This document shows positions 1-7,784 of a stretch of DNA of 11,961 nt, piece by piece. Each line of letters opens with the position of its first letter. Positions within the stretch are counted from its first letter, which is position 1. The stretch comes from DATBDM01 sp036269915 (lineage in GTDB: Bacteria > Actinomycetota > Thermoleophilia > Solirubrobacterales > Solirubrobacteraceae). Below the pieces are notes generated by a model. That model was not told the DNA's origin and searched no databases. It saw only the letters and a program-made list of their open reading frames with translations. A program made the translations under genes and the position numbers. Location of the stretch: the NCBI GenBank assembly GCA_036269915.1, contig DATBDM010000313.1, forward strand, positions 1 through 11,961, read 5' to 3'.

Positions 1-194
1 CCGGTCCCGTAGTGCAGGAGCGCGCCCTCGCGGATCGCCTCGACCAGCAGCGCGTAGGCGTCGCCGTCGCCGCGCCGTGCCTGCGCGGCGGCCGCGCCGA
101 GGTGCTCGTCGCCCGCGGTCGTGCCGGTCAGCGCCCCGGCGAGCAGGCCGCCCTCGGCCGCGAGCTCGGCGGCGAGCGCCTCGAGCGCCCTCAT
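1..194 (-). CDS. Unrecognised protein, last visible gene of the hem operon (5' part only)
   Basis: I do not recognise a family. The gene reads leftwards from an ATG whose first bases overlap the hemL stop (ATGA, four bases shared), so it is probably translationally coupled to hemL. It runs off the window at base 1 after 64 codons. The visible part is acidic, Ala/Leu/Glu-rich and looks alpha-helical. A first helix (about residues 2-14) is followed by a Gly-rich turn (GGLLAGALTGTT, about 15-26), then a second helical stretch ending in EAIREGALLHYGT. There is no signal peptide and no membrane segment in this part. Codon use, with nearly all G or C in third positions, matches hemL and supports a real gene. 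Its place directly after hemL suggests a link to tetrapyrrole synthesis, but that is inference from position only. Confidence 0.7.
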   Translation of the reverse strand, partial: MRALEALAAELAAEGGLLAGALTGTTAGDEHLGAAAAQARRGDGDAYALLVEAIREGALLHYGT

Positions 195-1480
195 GCGACC
201 TCGGCCCACGCCGCGGCCGCCGCGTCCGCGGTGCGGGCGATGTGCTCCGACGTGTGCGCCAGCGAGGGGAACCAGGCCTCGAACTGCGACGGCGGCGGGT
301 AGACGCCGCGGGCGAGCAGTGCGCGGCACCAGGCGCCGTAGGCCTCGGTGTCGCACGCAGCGGCGCTCGCGTAGTCCGTCGGCGGCTCGGGAGCGAAGAA
401 GACCGTCAGCAGCCCGGTGGTCGAGGTGATCGAGACCGGCCGGTTGCCGGCGGCGGCGCGCAGCGCGTCGGCGAGCGCCTGCGTGGTCGCGGAGAGGTGC
501 AGGTAGGCAGCCTCGTCGAGGCGCTCGAGCGTCGCCCGGCCCGCGGCGACCGCGAGCGGGTTCCCGCTCAGCGTGCCGGCCTGGTAGACGTCGCCGGCCG
601 GCGCGATCCGCTCCATCAGCGCGATCGGGCCGCCGTAGGCCGCGGCCGGGAGGCCGCCGCCGATGACCTTGCCCATCACGGTGAGGTCCGGCAGCACGCC
701 GGTCAGGTCCTGCGCGCCGCCCGGGGCGATCCGGAAGCCGGTGATCACCTCGTCGAAGACGAGCAGCGCGCCCGTCTCCGTGCACAGCTCGCGCAGCAGC
801 TCGAGGAGGCCCCAGCGCGGCGGCACGAGGCCCATGTTCGCGGGATAGGGCTCGACCAGCACGGCGGCGAACTCGTGCTCGGCGAAGGCGGCGCGGATCG
901 CGGCCTCGTCGTTCCACGGCACGACCACGGTCTGGGCGGTCGCGGCGGCGGGCACGCCCGGCGAGGCGGGGATGCCCTGGGTGGCGAGGCCCGAGCCGGC
1001 CTGGGCGAGCAGCCCGTCGACGTGGCCGTGGTAGGCGCCGGCGAACTTGAGCAGCTTCTCGCGGCCGGTCGCGGCGCGCGCGAGCCGGATCGCGCTCATC
1101 GAGGCCTCGGTGCCCGACGAGGTCATGCGGATCATGTCCACCGAGGGCATGCGCTGGGAGACGAGCTCGGCGAGCTCGACCTCGCCCGCGGTGGGCGCCC
1201 CGAAGGTCGTCCCCAGCGCGGCGGCGTCGCGGACGGCCTCGAGCACGGCGGGATGCGCGTGCCCGAGGATGAGCGGGCCCCACGAGCAGACGTAGTCGAC
1301 GTAGGCGTTGCCGTCGACGTCGAACAGCTCGGCGCCCGAGCCGCGCTCGATGAAGATCGGGTCGCGGCCGATCGCGCGCATCGCGCGCACGGGCGAGTTC
1401 ACACCGCCGGGGAGGACCGGCAGCGCCCTGCGGTACAGCTCGGCCGACCGGGTGTCGGTCAGCGAGGAGGGAGCACTCAT
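191..1480 (-). CDS. hemL: Glutamate-1-semialdehyde 2,1-aminomutase (HemL)
   Basis: This cytoplasmic PLP enzyme converts glutamate-1-semialdehyde to 5-aminolevulinate, the last step of the C5 route into tetrapyrroles. The protein has 429 residues, the usual family length. Visible marks are the N-terminal LPGGVNSPVRA signature (residues 23-33), the PLP-phosphate loop SSGTEA (121-126), FDEVITGFR (242-250) with the cofactor-binding Asp, the Schiff-base Lys in MGKVIGGG (K271), and GTLSGNP (302-308). All are typical of HemL and not of general class III aminotransferases. The ATG start is supported by a GAGG ribosome site five bases upstream that overlaps the stop of the preceding gene. It lies 7 bases after the Ahb-type gene and overlaps the next gene by four bases. 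Presence of HemL implies a C5 rather than ALA-synthase pathway; hemA is not in the window. Confidence 0.98.
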   Translation of the reverse strand: MSAPSSLTDTRSAELYRRALPVLPGGVNSPVRAMRAIGRDPIFIERGSGAELFDVDGNAYVDYVCSWGPLILGHAHPAVLEAVRDAAALGTTFGAPTAGEVELAELVSQRMPSVDMIRMTSSGTEASMSAIRLARAATGREKLLKFAGAYHGHVDGLLAQAGSGLATQGIPASPGVPAAATAQTVVVPWNDEAAIRAAFAEHEFAAVLVEPYPANMGLVPPRWGLLELLRELCTETGALLVFDEVITGFRIAPGGAQDLTGVLPDLTVMGKVIGGGLPAAAYGGPIALMERIAPAGDVYQAGTLSGNPLAVAAGRATLERLDEAAYLHLSATTQALADALRAAAGNRPVSITSTTGLLTVFFAPEPPTDYASAAACDTEAYGAWCRALLARGVYPPPSQFEAWFPSLAHTSEHIARTADAAAAAWAEVA

Positions 1481-1484
1481 GGCG

Positions 1485-1489
1485 CCCTC
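1485..1489 (-). promoter_or_regulatory. Ribosome binding site of hemL
   Basis: On the minus strand GAGGG lies four bases before the hemL ATG, and its GAGG core has five-base spacing. It shares bases with the TGA stop of the upstream Ahb-type gene. This supports the chosen ATG and suggests ribosomes finishing the upstream gene can restart at hemL. Confidence 0.6.
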
Positions 1490-2567
1490 AGCTCGGGCCG
1501 TGCTCGGACTCCCAGTTGCGGAAGTCGTCGGTGAAGTAGAGCATCCGGACCTTCTTGAACTCCGTCGAGGAGTAGAGCGTCGCGCGGCCCTCGATGCCGG
1601 TGTCGGCGGCGATCGCGTCGAGCACCGCGTCGCACTCCTCCTTGGAGCGGCCGTGGGCCATCGTGAACACCGAGTACGGCCAGTCGGCGTAGGTCGGGCG
1701 CTGGTAGCAGTGCGAGATGCCGCGGAACGCGGCCATGCGCTTGCCCACCTCGAAGATCCGGTCCTCGGGCACCTCCCACACGCCCATGCCGTTGGCCGAG
1801 AAGCCGGCGCGGCGGTGGAAGAGGATCGCCGCGACGCGGCGCAGGCCGCCGCGCTCCTGCAGCGACGCGAGGCGCGCGAGCACCTCGGCGGGCGCGATCC
1901 CCAGCCGCTCGGCGGCGGGCAGGTAGGGCTCGGAGACGACGGGCATCGGACCCTGCGTCGCGCGGATCGTCGCGATGTCGTCCTCGGAGAGCTCGATCGG
2001 GTCGAGCTCGCGCGGGGGCACGGCCTCGCCGGCGGCCGCGAGCGCGTCCGTGCCCTGCTCCATCTCGAGGTCCATGCGGATCTTGAACAGCGTGAGCGTC
2101 GGCAGCTGGCGGATCGACTGCGCGCCCGTCTTGGCCGCCATGACGTCGAGCGTCCCCTGCAGGCCGAGCTTCGAGCCCGGCTCGACGGCGATCGTGAACC
2201 ACAGGTTGAAGTCGTGGTTGCGCAGGTAGTTGTGCGTGACGCCCGGGTGCGTGTTGATGAAGCCGGCGGCGCGGTGGGGGTTCTCGGCGTCGACCTTCGC
2301 GGCGACGAGCATCGACGAGTAGCCGAGCGCGCGCGTGTCGAAGATCGGCGTGATCTCGCGGATGATCCGGCCCTTGAGCAGGCGCGAGATGCGCTCGAGC
2401 ACGTCGGCCTCCTCGAGGCCGGCGACCTGCGCGACATGGGCGAAGGGCCGCTCGGTCAGCGCGAACGATCCCTGCATCAGGTTGAGGAGCTTCTTGTCGT
2501 CCTCGTCGAGCGGGATGGCCGAGCCGCCCGCGCGGGAACGCACCTTGGGGCGGGCTAGCTGAGCCAT
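1488..2567 (-). CDS. Fused AhbA/AhbB-type siroheme decarboxylase (Lrp/AsnC-like fold)
   Basis: The 359-residue protein consists of two consecutive Ahb/NirDLGH-type modules, about residues 20-170 and 190-345. Each has a helix-turn-helix-like N-part followed by an AsnC-like alpha/beta part. The first module carries HNYLRNHDFNLWFT (112-125). The second carries SHCYQRPTY (285-293) and YSVFTMAHG (298-306). These paired motifs mark siroheme decarboxylases and the NirDLGH heme d1 proteins, not DNA-binding Lrp regulators. Known family members remove two acetate carboxylates from siroheme to give 12,18-didecarboxysiroheme, usually as an AhbA/AhbB heterodimer. Here both halves are in one chain, as in known NirDL fusions. 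The gene overlaps the end of hemB by 13 bases and precedes hemL by 7 bases, which fits a metabolic role. Automated pipelines may call it an Lrp/AsnC regulator. The family call is firm; the exact substrate is inferred. Confidence 0.85.
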   Translation of the reverse strand: MAQLARPKVRSRAGGSAIPLDEDDKKLLNLMQGSFALTERPFAHVAQVAGLEEADVLERISRLLKGRIIREITPIFDTRALGYSSMLVAAKVDAENPHRAAGFINTHPGVTHNYLRNHDFNLWFTIAVEPGSKLGLQGTLDVMAAKTGAQSIRQLPTLTLFKIRMDLEMEQGTDALAAAGEAVPPRELDPIELSEDDIATIRATQGPMPVVSEPYLPAAERLGIAPAEVLARLASLQERGGLRRVAAILFHRRAGFSANGMGVWEVPEDRIFEVGKRMAAFRGISHCYQRPTYADWPYSVFTMAHGRSKEECDAVLDAIAADTGIEGRATLYSSTEFKKVRMLYFTDDFRNWESEHGPS

Positions 2568-3532
2568 GTGGCGACGTCCTTGGCGTGGTAGGTGATCACG
2601 ATGTCGGCGCCGGCGCGCCGGATGGCGGTCAGGGCCTCGAGCACGGCGGCGCGCTCGTCGAGCAGCCCCTGCGCGGCGGCTGCCTTGATCATGGCGTACT
2701 CGCCCGAGACGTTGTACGCCGCGAGCGGCACATCGGTCGCCTCGCGGACCCGGCGGATCACGTCCAGGTAGGGCAGCGCGGGCTTGACCATGACCATGTC
2801 CGCGCCCTCCTCGACGTCGATCAGCGCCTCGCGCACGCCCTCGCGGGCGTTCGCGGGATCCATCTGGTAGCCACGGCGGTCGCCGACCTGCGGTGTCGAG
2901 TCGGCCGCGTCGCGGAACGGGCCGTAGAAGGCGGAGGCGTACTTGGTCGAGTAGGCCATGATCGGCGTCTCGGAGAGCCCGTGCTCGTCGAGCGCGGCGC
3001 GCAGGAAGCCGACGCGCCCGTCCATCATGTCGCTCGGCGCGATCACGTCGGCGCCGGCGCGGGCCTGGGAGACCGCGGTGCGCGCGAGCAGCTCGAGCGA
3101 CGCGTCGTTGTCGACGTGGCCGTCCTCGCGCAGCACGCCGCAGTGGCCATGCGAGGTGTACTCGCACAGGCACAGGTCGGTGACCACGAGCAGGTCGGGA
3201 TGGGCGGCCTTGATCGCCCGTGTGGCGAGCTGGACGACGCCCTCGTCGTCCCACGCGCCCGAGCCCTGCTCGTCCTTGTCGGCGGGCAGCCCGAAGAGCA
3301 GCACGCCCGGGATGCCCAGCGACGCGGCGATGCCGGCCTCCTCGACCGCGCCGTCGATCGAGAGGTGGTCGACGCCGGGCAGCGAGGGGATCGGGCGGCG
3401 GCGCTCGCCGCCGCCGGCCACGACGAACATGGGCGAGATCAGGTGCGAGACCGACAGCTCGGTCTCCCGCACCAGCCCGCGCAGGACGCCGGTCTTGCGC
3501 AGGCGCCGGAGGCGTGTCGCGGGGAAGGGCAT
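2555..3532 (-). CDS. hemB: Porphobilinogen synthase (delta-aminolevulinic acid dehydratase, HemB)
   Basis: HemB condenses two 5-aminolevulinate molecules to porphobilinogen in the cytoplasm, directly after the HemL step. The protein has 325 residues from the ATG chosen here, the usual family length. Both Schiff-base lysines are visible: K197 in YSTKYASAFYGPFR and K250 in MVKPALPYLD. The zinc-type cysteine triad DLCLCEYTSHGHCG (C121, C123, C131) is complete, so this is a zinc enzyme and not the Mg-only, Asp-rich type. I chose the ATG at 3532 because the family typically starts just before a FPATRLRRLR-like segment. A GTG at 3541 would add three residues and lies one base after the permease stop. 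No strong ribosome site decides between them; coupling to the upstream gene is likely. The 3' end overlaps the Ahb-type gene by 13 bases. Confidence 0.97.
   Translation of the reverse strand: MPFPATRLRRLRKTGVLRGLVRETELSVSHLISPMFVVAGGGERRRPIPSLPGVDHLSIDGAVEEAGIAASLGIPGVLLFGLPADKDEQGSGAWDDEGVVQLATRAIKAAHPDLLVVTDLCLCEYTSHGHCGVLREDGHVDNDASLELLARTAVSQARAGADVIAPSDMMDGRVGFLRAALDEHGLSETPIMAYSTKYASAFYGPFRDAADSTPQVGDRRGYQMDPANAREGVREALIDVEEGADMVMVKPALPYLDVIRRVREATDVPLAAYNVSGEYAMIKAAAAQGLLDERAAVLEALTAIRRAGADIVITYHAKDVATWLS
2577..2581 (-). promoter_or_regulatory. Ribosome binding site that fixes the Ahb-type start
   Basis: AAGGA on the minus strand lies nine bases before the ATG at 2567. It sits inside the last codons of hemB, which shows the 13-base overlap between the two genes is real and supports this start over later in-frame GTG codons. 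Confidence 0.6.
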
Positions 3533-3542
3533 GGCGTCCACT

Positions 3543-4898
3543 CTAGGCCGCGAAGCGTCTCAGGCTCACACGCGCCAGCACACCGAACGCCACCGCCAGG
3601 ATCGCCAGATGCAGCAGCGGCAGCCCGAGGGCGCCCCCGGAGATCGCCGCGTCGAGCGCGTCGAGCGCCGGCTTGAACGGGAACAGCGCCGAGATCACCC
3701 GGATCACGTCGTAGAGGCTCGTGGCCACCGCACCCGACGGCACAAGCGCCAGGAAGGCGATCGGCAGGGACAGGCCGAACGCCATCAGCGACGCCGCGCG
3801 CACCTCGCGCGCGAGCGCGCCGAGCGCCACGCCCATCGCGGCGAAGGCGACCGCGCCGAGCGCCAGCGCGACGAGCCACAGCGGCGCGCGCGTCCAGTCG
3901 AGCCCGATGAACCCCGCCAGGCCGACGAGCAGCAGCAAGGTCACGGCGCCCGCGCACAGCGCCGCCAGCCCGACCTTCGCCGCGAGCAGCTGCGTACGGG
4001 TCACCAGCCCGCGGACCAGCCGCGCGAACGCGTGCTCCTCGCGCTCGAGCGCGAGCAGCCCTGCGGCGAGAAGCAGCGTGACGAACATCAGCGAGACCGT
4101 CACTGTGACGGCGACGGCGAACGCGTCGAGCGGCGTGCGCGATCCGTTGATCACCGTCGTCGTGACCCGGACCGGCGATCCGATCGTGGCCAGGATCGGC
4201 TTGGAGACGTCGAGGTTCTGCGCCGCGAGGCGGGCGAAGCGCGAGACCTGCTCGAGCGCGACGCGCGCGGGATCGCCGTGTGGAAGCCGCGCCGCCGCGG
4301 CGTCGATCAAGGCGCGGGAGCGCTCGAGGCCCAGGATGTCGACGGCCCCGACGATCGGCAGGTTCACCTTGCCGCCGCGCACCACGATGTCGATGTAGCC
4401 CGCCGCCTCCTTGAGCACGACGTCCGAGAGCGCGGAGTTGGCCTCGGCCAGCCGCGAGCGGATGGTCGACTCGACGAAGCGCCGCTTCACCGGGTCCTCG
4501 GCGTTGTAGTAGACCTCGACCGTCGGCGGCGGGCCCCCGTCGAGGCTCAGCGAGCCGCGCAGCCGCTGCGTCGCGTCGGCGGGGAGCACGAGCGCGCCCA
4601 GCGCCTCGCCGGAGCGCACCTTGGCGATCGCCTCGGCGCGGGTCTTGACGCGGATCGGATCGATCGACCGGAACAGGCGGCTCGCGTAGTCGGCGGCGTC
4701 GACCGACTTCCCGCCGACCGAGAACGTGCTCTGGCCGGGCGGGACGAGGTTCGCGAAGGCGACCTTCGGCTTCGACGGCCCGGCCGAGAGCGCGAGCCCG
4801 ATCAGCACCGCGAGGATCACCGGGTAGAGCACGAGCAGCGCCACCAGCAGCGGCGAGCGACGCAGGATCCGCAGGTCCTTGAGGATCAGCCAGCGCAC
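3543..4898 (-). CDS. ABC-2 type transporter permease
   Basis: This is the membrane subunit of an ABC exporter, paired with the ATPase encoded just upstream. It has 451 residues. A short cytoplasmic N-terminus (RWLILKDLRILRRS, a typical ABC-2 start) is followed by one membrane segment (about 17-38). A large extracytoplasmic domain of about 220 residues comes next (about 40-258). Five or so further segments then fill the C-terminal half (about 259-283, 307-330, 338-360, 370-390, 422-442). This resembles the ABC2_membrane_3/NatB-like layout. The start is a GTG one base after the ATPase stop. The next gene, hemB, begins within ten bases of its stop. The substrate cannot be read from the sequence. 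Being between the ATPase and hemB makes a tetrapyrrole-related cargo possible but unproven. Confidence 0.9.
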   Translation of the reverse strand: MRWLILKDLRILRRSPLLVALLVLYPVILAVLIGLALSAGPSKPKVAFANLVPPGQSTFSVGGKSVDAADYASRLFRSIDPIRVKTRAEAIAKVRSGEALGALVLPADATQRLRGSLSLDGGPPPTVEVYYNAEDPVKRRFVESTIRSRLAEANSALSDVVLKEAAGYIDIVVRGGKVNLPIVGAVDILGLERSRALIDAAAARLPHGDPARVALEQVSRFARLAAQNLDVSKPILATIGSPVRVTTTVINGSRTPLDAFAVAVTVTVSLMFVTLLLAAGLLALEREEHAFARLVRGLVTRTQLLAAKVGLAALCAGAVTLLLLVGLAGFIGLDWTRAPLWLVALALGAVAFAAMGVALGALAREVRAASLMAFGLSLPIAFLALVPSGAVATSLYDVIRVISALFPFKPALDALDAAISGGALGLPLLHLAILAVAFGVLARVSLRRFAA

Positions 4899-4899
4899 G

Positions 4900-5625
<726 letters not shown>

Positions 5626-5628
5626 CGG

Positions 5629-6936
5629 CTACCCGGGCGCGCTCGAGGCCGCCGCCGCCTCGCCGTCAGGCTCGCCCAGCTCGGTCCCGCAGGCGGGGCA
5701 GGTGCGCACGCCCGCACGCCGCTCGGCGCCGCACTCGGGGCAGCGGCCCTCGATCTCCTCGGCGTCGCGGGCGGGCTGGGCGGCGGTCGACGCCGGCAGC
5801 TCCTCCGGCGGCTCGCCCGGCTCGGGCGGGGCGGGCTCGACCGCGGGCAGGTCCCAGCCCTCGAGCACGAGATGGCGGCGGAAGTAGACGACGCTCTCGC
5901 GCAGGATCGCGGCGATCGGCAGCGCGATGAACGCGCCGATGACCCCGTACAGCTGCCCGCCGAGCAGCAGCGCGAAGATCACCAGCAGCGGGTTGATCCG
6001 CAGCGCCTGCGCGAACACGTTCGGCGCGACCACGTGGCCCTCGAGCTGCTGCAGCGCGGTGAAGGCGATGATCAGCCAGACGGCGTCGATCGGATGGCCG
6101 CTGAACGCCGCGATGACCACCGGGGGGAACGCGCCGATCGCGGGCCCGACGTAGGGGATCAGCTCCGCGAACCCGTAGAAGGCGCCGAACACCAGCGCGT
6201 ACGTCTTCCCGTCGGGGAAGATCCCCAGGCTGCCGAGGATCCACAGCATCGCCCCCGCGCTGACGCCCATGATCAGCGAGAACAGCAGCTGCCCGCGCAC
6301 GTAGCCGAGCACCGCCGCCTGGATGCGCGTCGGGTAGTCGTCCTCCGGGCTGTGCGCGCCCCACGGGAGCAGTGAGCGGATGCCCGCGCCGATCCGCTCC
6401 CCGTAGAGCAGCATGTAGACGCTGATCACGATCACGAGGATCAGCGCCAGCGCCGCCTCGGCGGCGGTGGTGATCGCGTCGCGCGTGATGCCGACGAGCT
6501 TGCCCGACCCGGTCGAGATCTGGTCGCCGAGCGTCTGCAGGGCGGTCTGGCCCTCCTTCTTGACCTGGACGTCGATGCCGTTGCGGTCGAGCCAGCCCTG
6601 GAAGTCCGCGAGGCTCTGGTTGGCGTCGTCGACGATGCTCGGGACGTTGCGCTGGAACTTCGAGACCTGGTCGGAGATCGGGTTGGCGACCAGCAGGCCG
6701 ATGCCGGTCAGCACGGCGAGCAGCCCGACCATCACCACGAGCACCGCGATCCCGCGCGGGAAGCGGGCCTTGCGCAGCAGGGTCACGAACGGGTTCAGCA
6801 GCAGCGCGATCAGCCCGCCGATCACGAACAGCAGCAGGACCCCGCCGGCGGCCCGCAGGACCATGTAGAGCCCGACGACCGCGAGGGGCAGGAGCACGAG
6901 CTGCACCCACCTGGGCACGGGGACGCGCTGCGGCAT
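5629..6936 (-). CDS. AI-2E family transporter with C-terminal zinc ribbon
   Basis: This is a polytopic membrane protein of the AI-2E/PerM family, whose members are proposed exporters of small molecules or ions. It has 435 residues. Two hydrophobic segments (about 12-30 and 31-50) and a third (about 62-84) precede a soluble helical region (about 88-155). Further segments and the family core follow, with PYVGP (261-265) and the stretch LEGHVVAPNV...LRINPLLVI...LLGGQLYGVIGAFIALP (298-339). After the last segment come a Pro/Glu-rich linker (about 365-395) and a zinc ribbon with CPEC (399-402) and CPAC (413-416). The ribbon should face the cytoplasm, but I could not test topology. The ATG at 6936 starts at the family N-terminus. 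A longer reading to 7173 would run through the divergent gene and is rejected. It appears to be the first gene of the minus-strand operon. Confidence 0.93.
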   Translation of the reverse strand: MPQRVPVPRWVQLVLLPLAVVGLYMVLRAAGGVLLLFVIGGLIALLLNPFVTLLRKARFPRGIAVLVVMVGLLAVLTGIGLLVANPISDQVSKFQRNVPSIVDDANQSLADFQGWLDRNGIDVQVKKEGQTALQTLGDQISTGSGKLVGITRDAITTAAEAALALILVIVISVYMLLYGERIGAGIRSLLPWGAHSPEDDYPTRIQAAVLGYVRGQLLFSLIMGVSAGAMLWILGSLGIFPDGKTYALVFGAFYGFAELIPYVGPAIGAFPPVVIAAFSGHPIDAVWLIIAFTALQQLEGHVVAPNVFAQALRINPLLVIFALLLGGQLYGVIGAFIALPIAAILRESVVYFRRHLVLEGWDLPAVEPAPPEPGEPPEELPASTAAQPARDAEEIEGRCPECGAERRAGVRTCPACGTELGEPDGEAAAASSAPG

Positions 6937-6964
6937 GGCCCGAGTATGGCGTAGCCTCGGGCGG
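6937..6964. promoter_or_regulatory. 28-base divergent promoter region with 7-bp inverted repeat
   Basis: This is the only spacer between the minus-strand tetrapyrrole operon and the plus-strand phosphodiesterase gene. GCCCGAG (6938-6944) and CTCGGGC (6956-6962) form a perfect inverted repeat with an 11-base spacer. A TANNNT-type -10 candidate, TAGCCT (6952-6957), lies seven bases before the plus-strand GTG. CATACT on the minus strand (6948-6943) lies six bases before the minus-strand ATG. Neither has a recognisable -35 box or a well-placed ribosome site, so both transcripts may be leaderless or nearly so. This is inference from spacing only. Confidence 0.4.
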
Positions 6965-7738
6965 GTGCCCGCCATCCTCTTCCTCGGCGACGTCGTGTCG
7001 CGGGCGGGCCGGCGCGTGGTGCGTGAGATGGTCCCCACGCTGCGCGAGGAGCTCGGCGCCGACTTCGTCGTCGTCAACGGGGAGAACGCGGCGGGCGGCC
7101 TCGGCATCACGCCGAAGGAGGCCGACGAGATGTTCGGCCTCGGCGTCGACGTGATCACGCTGGGCAACCACACCTACCGCCATCGCGAGGTCTTCGCCTA
7201 CCTCGACGAGCAGCGCGACATCCTCCGGCCGGCCAACTTCCTGCCCGCGCAGCCCGGCCACGGGACCACGATCGTGGAGCGCGGGGGCGTCTCGCTCGGC
7301 GTCGTCAGCCTGTCCGGCAACCTGCACATGCAGGCCGGCTCGCCCGCGCTGGTCGCGATCGACGACGCGCTGCGCGAGGTTGCGGACGCCGACCACGTCC
7401 TCGTCGACATGCACGCCGAGGCGACGAGCGAGAAGATCGCGCTCGGCTGGTACCTCGACGGCCGAGTCACCGCGGTGGTCGGGACGCACACGCATGTCCC
7501 GACCGCGGACGCGCGCGTGCTCCCGGGCGGCACCGCCTACATCACCGACGTCGGCATGACCGGCTCGCGCGACGGCGTGATCGGCGTCCGGCGCGAGCAG
7601 TCGATCGCGATGATGCGCACGCACATGCCGATCCGCTTCGACTCCGCGGAGGAGGACCCGTGGGTCAACGCGGTGCTGATCCGCGCCTCGCAGCGCCGCA
7701 GAGCCGACTCGATCGAGCCGATCCTGCGCCCGTTGTGA
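6965..7738 (+). CDS. YmdB-family metallophosphoesterase (2',3'-cyclic nucleotide phosphodiesterase)
   Basis: The 257-residue protein matches the TIGR00282/YmdB family, dinuclear metal phosphodiesterases. The Bacillus subtilis member hydrolyses 2',3'-cyclic nucleotides and influences RNA turnover and biofilm decisions. The metal ligands fall at nearly the canonical positions: D9 in FLGDVV, E40 and N41 in NGEN, N68 and H69 in GNHT, H150 in DMHAEATSEK, and H175 and H177 in GTHTHVPTAD. DVGMTG (195-200) follows. I chose the GTG at 6965 because family members begin right at the first beta strand (PAILFLGD). An ATG at 6935 would add ten residues that overlap the divergent gene start. No ribosome site is visible. 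The gene stands alone and ends at a hairpin facing a convergent gene. In Firmicutes ymdB often sits beside rny; that partner is not in this window. Confidence 0.93.
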   Translation: MPAILFLGDVVSRAGRRVVREMVPTLREELGADFVVVNGENAAGGLGITPKEADEMFGLGVDVITLGNHTYRHREVFAYLDEQRDILRPANFLPAQPGHGTTIVERGGVSLGVVSLSGNLHMQAGSPALVAIDDALREVADADHVLVDMHAEATSEKIALGWYLDGRVTAVVGTHTHVPTADARVLPGGTAYITDVGMTGSRDGVIGVRREQSIAMMRTHMPIRFDSAEEDPWVNAVLIRASQRRRADSIEPILRPL

Positions 7739-7763
7739 CCGAGTGCGGCTTTCTCGCACTCGG
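7738..7763 (+). terminator. Hairpin terminator after the YmdB-family gene
   Basis: CCGAGTGCG (7739-7747) pairs perfectly with CGCACTCGG (7755-7763) around a seven-base loop. An A-T pair from the last base of the stop codon extends the stem to ten. Only two T residues follow, so it would be the short-tail type seen in high-GC actinobacteria. Because the neighbouring genes converge here, it may serve both strands. Confidence 0.7.
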
Positions 7764-7779
7764 TTGCTCGCGCGAGTGC
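7756..7779. terminator. Overlapping second hairpin, likely terminator for the minus-strand gene
   Basis: GCACTCG (7756-7762) can also pair with CGAGTGC (7773-7779), so it competes with the first hairpin for the shared middle arm. A ten-base palindrome CTCGCGCGAG (7767-7776) lies inside. It starts six bases beyond the stop of the minus-strand phosphodiesterase (7785-7787), as expected for its terminator. Confidence 0.55.
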
Positions 7780-7784
7780 CTTGA

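Noticed and set aside
77..1534. Long plus-strand open frame opposite hemL
   Set aside because: Arg/Gly/Ala-rich with no recognisable motif; it is the mirror of a strongly GC3-biased gene and runs antisense to a clear HemL.
1308..2558. Plus-strand open frame opposite the Ahb-type gene
   Set aside because: Composition is that of an antisense shadow, and the opposite strand encodes recognised catalytic motifs with a good ribosome site.
1488..2567. Reading the Ahb-type gene as an Lrp/AsnC transcription regulator
   Set aside because: The fold is related, but both modules carry siroheme decarboxylase motifs and the gene lies between hemB and hemL.
6937..7173. Longer start for the AI-2E gene (to 7173)
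   Set aside because: It would cover the first 200 bases of the divergent YmdB-family gene, and the extra residues look nothing like the family N-terminus.
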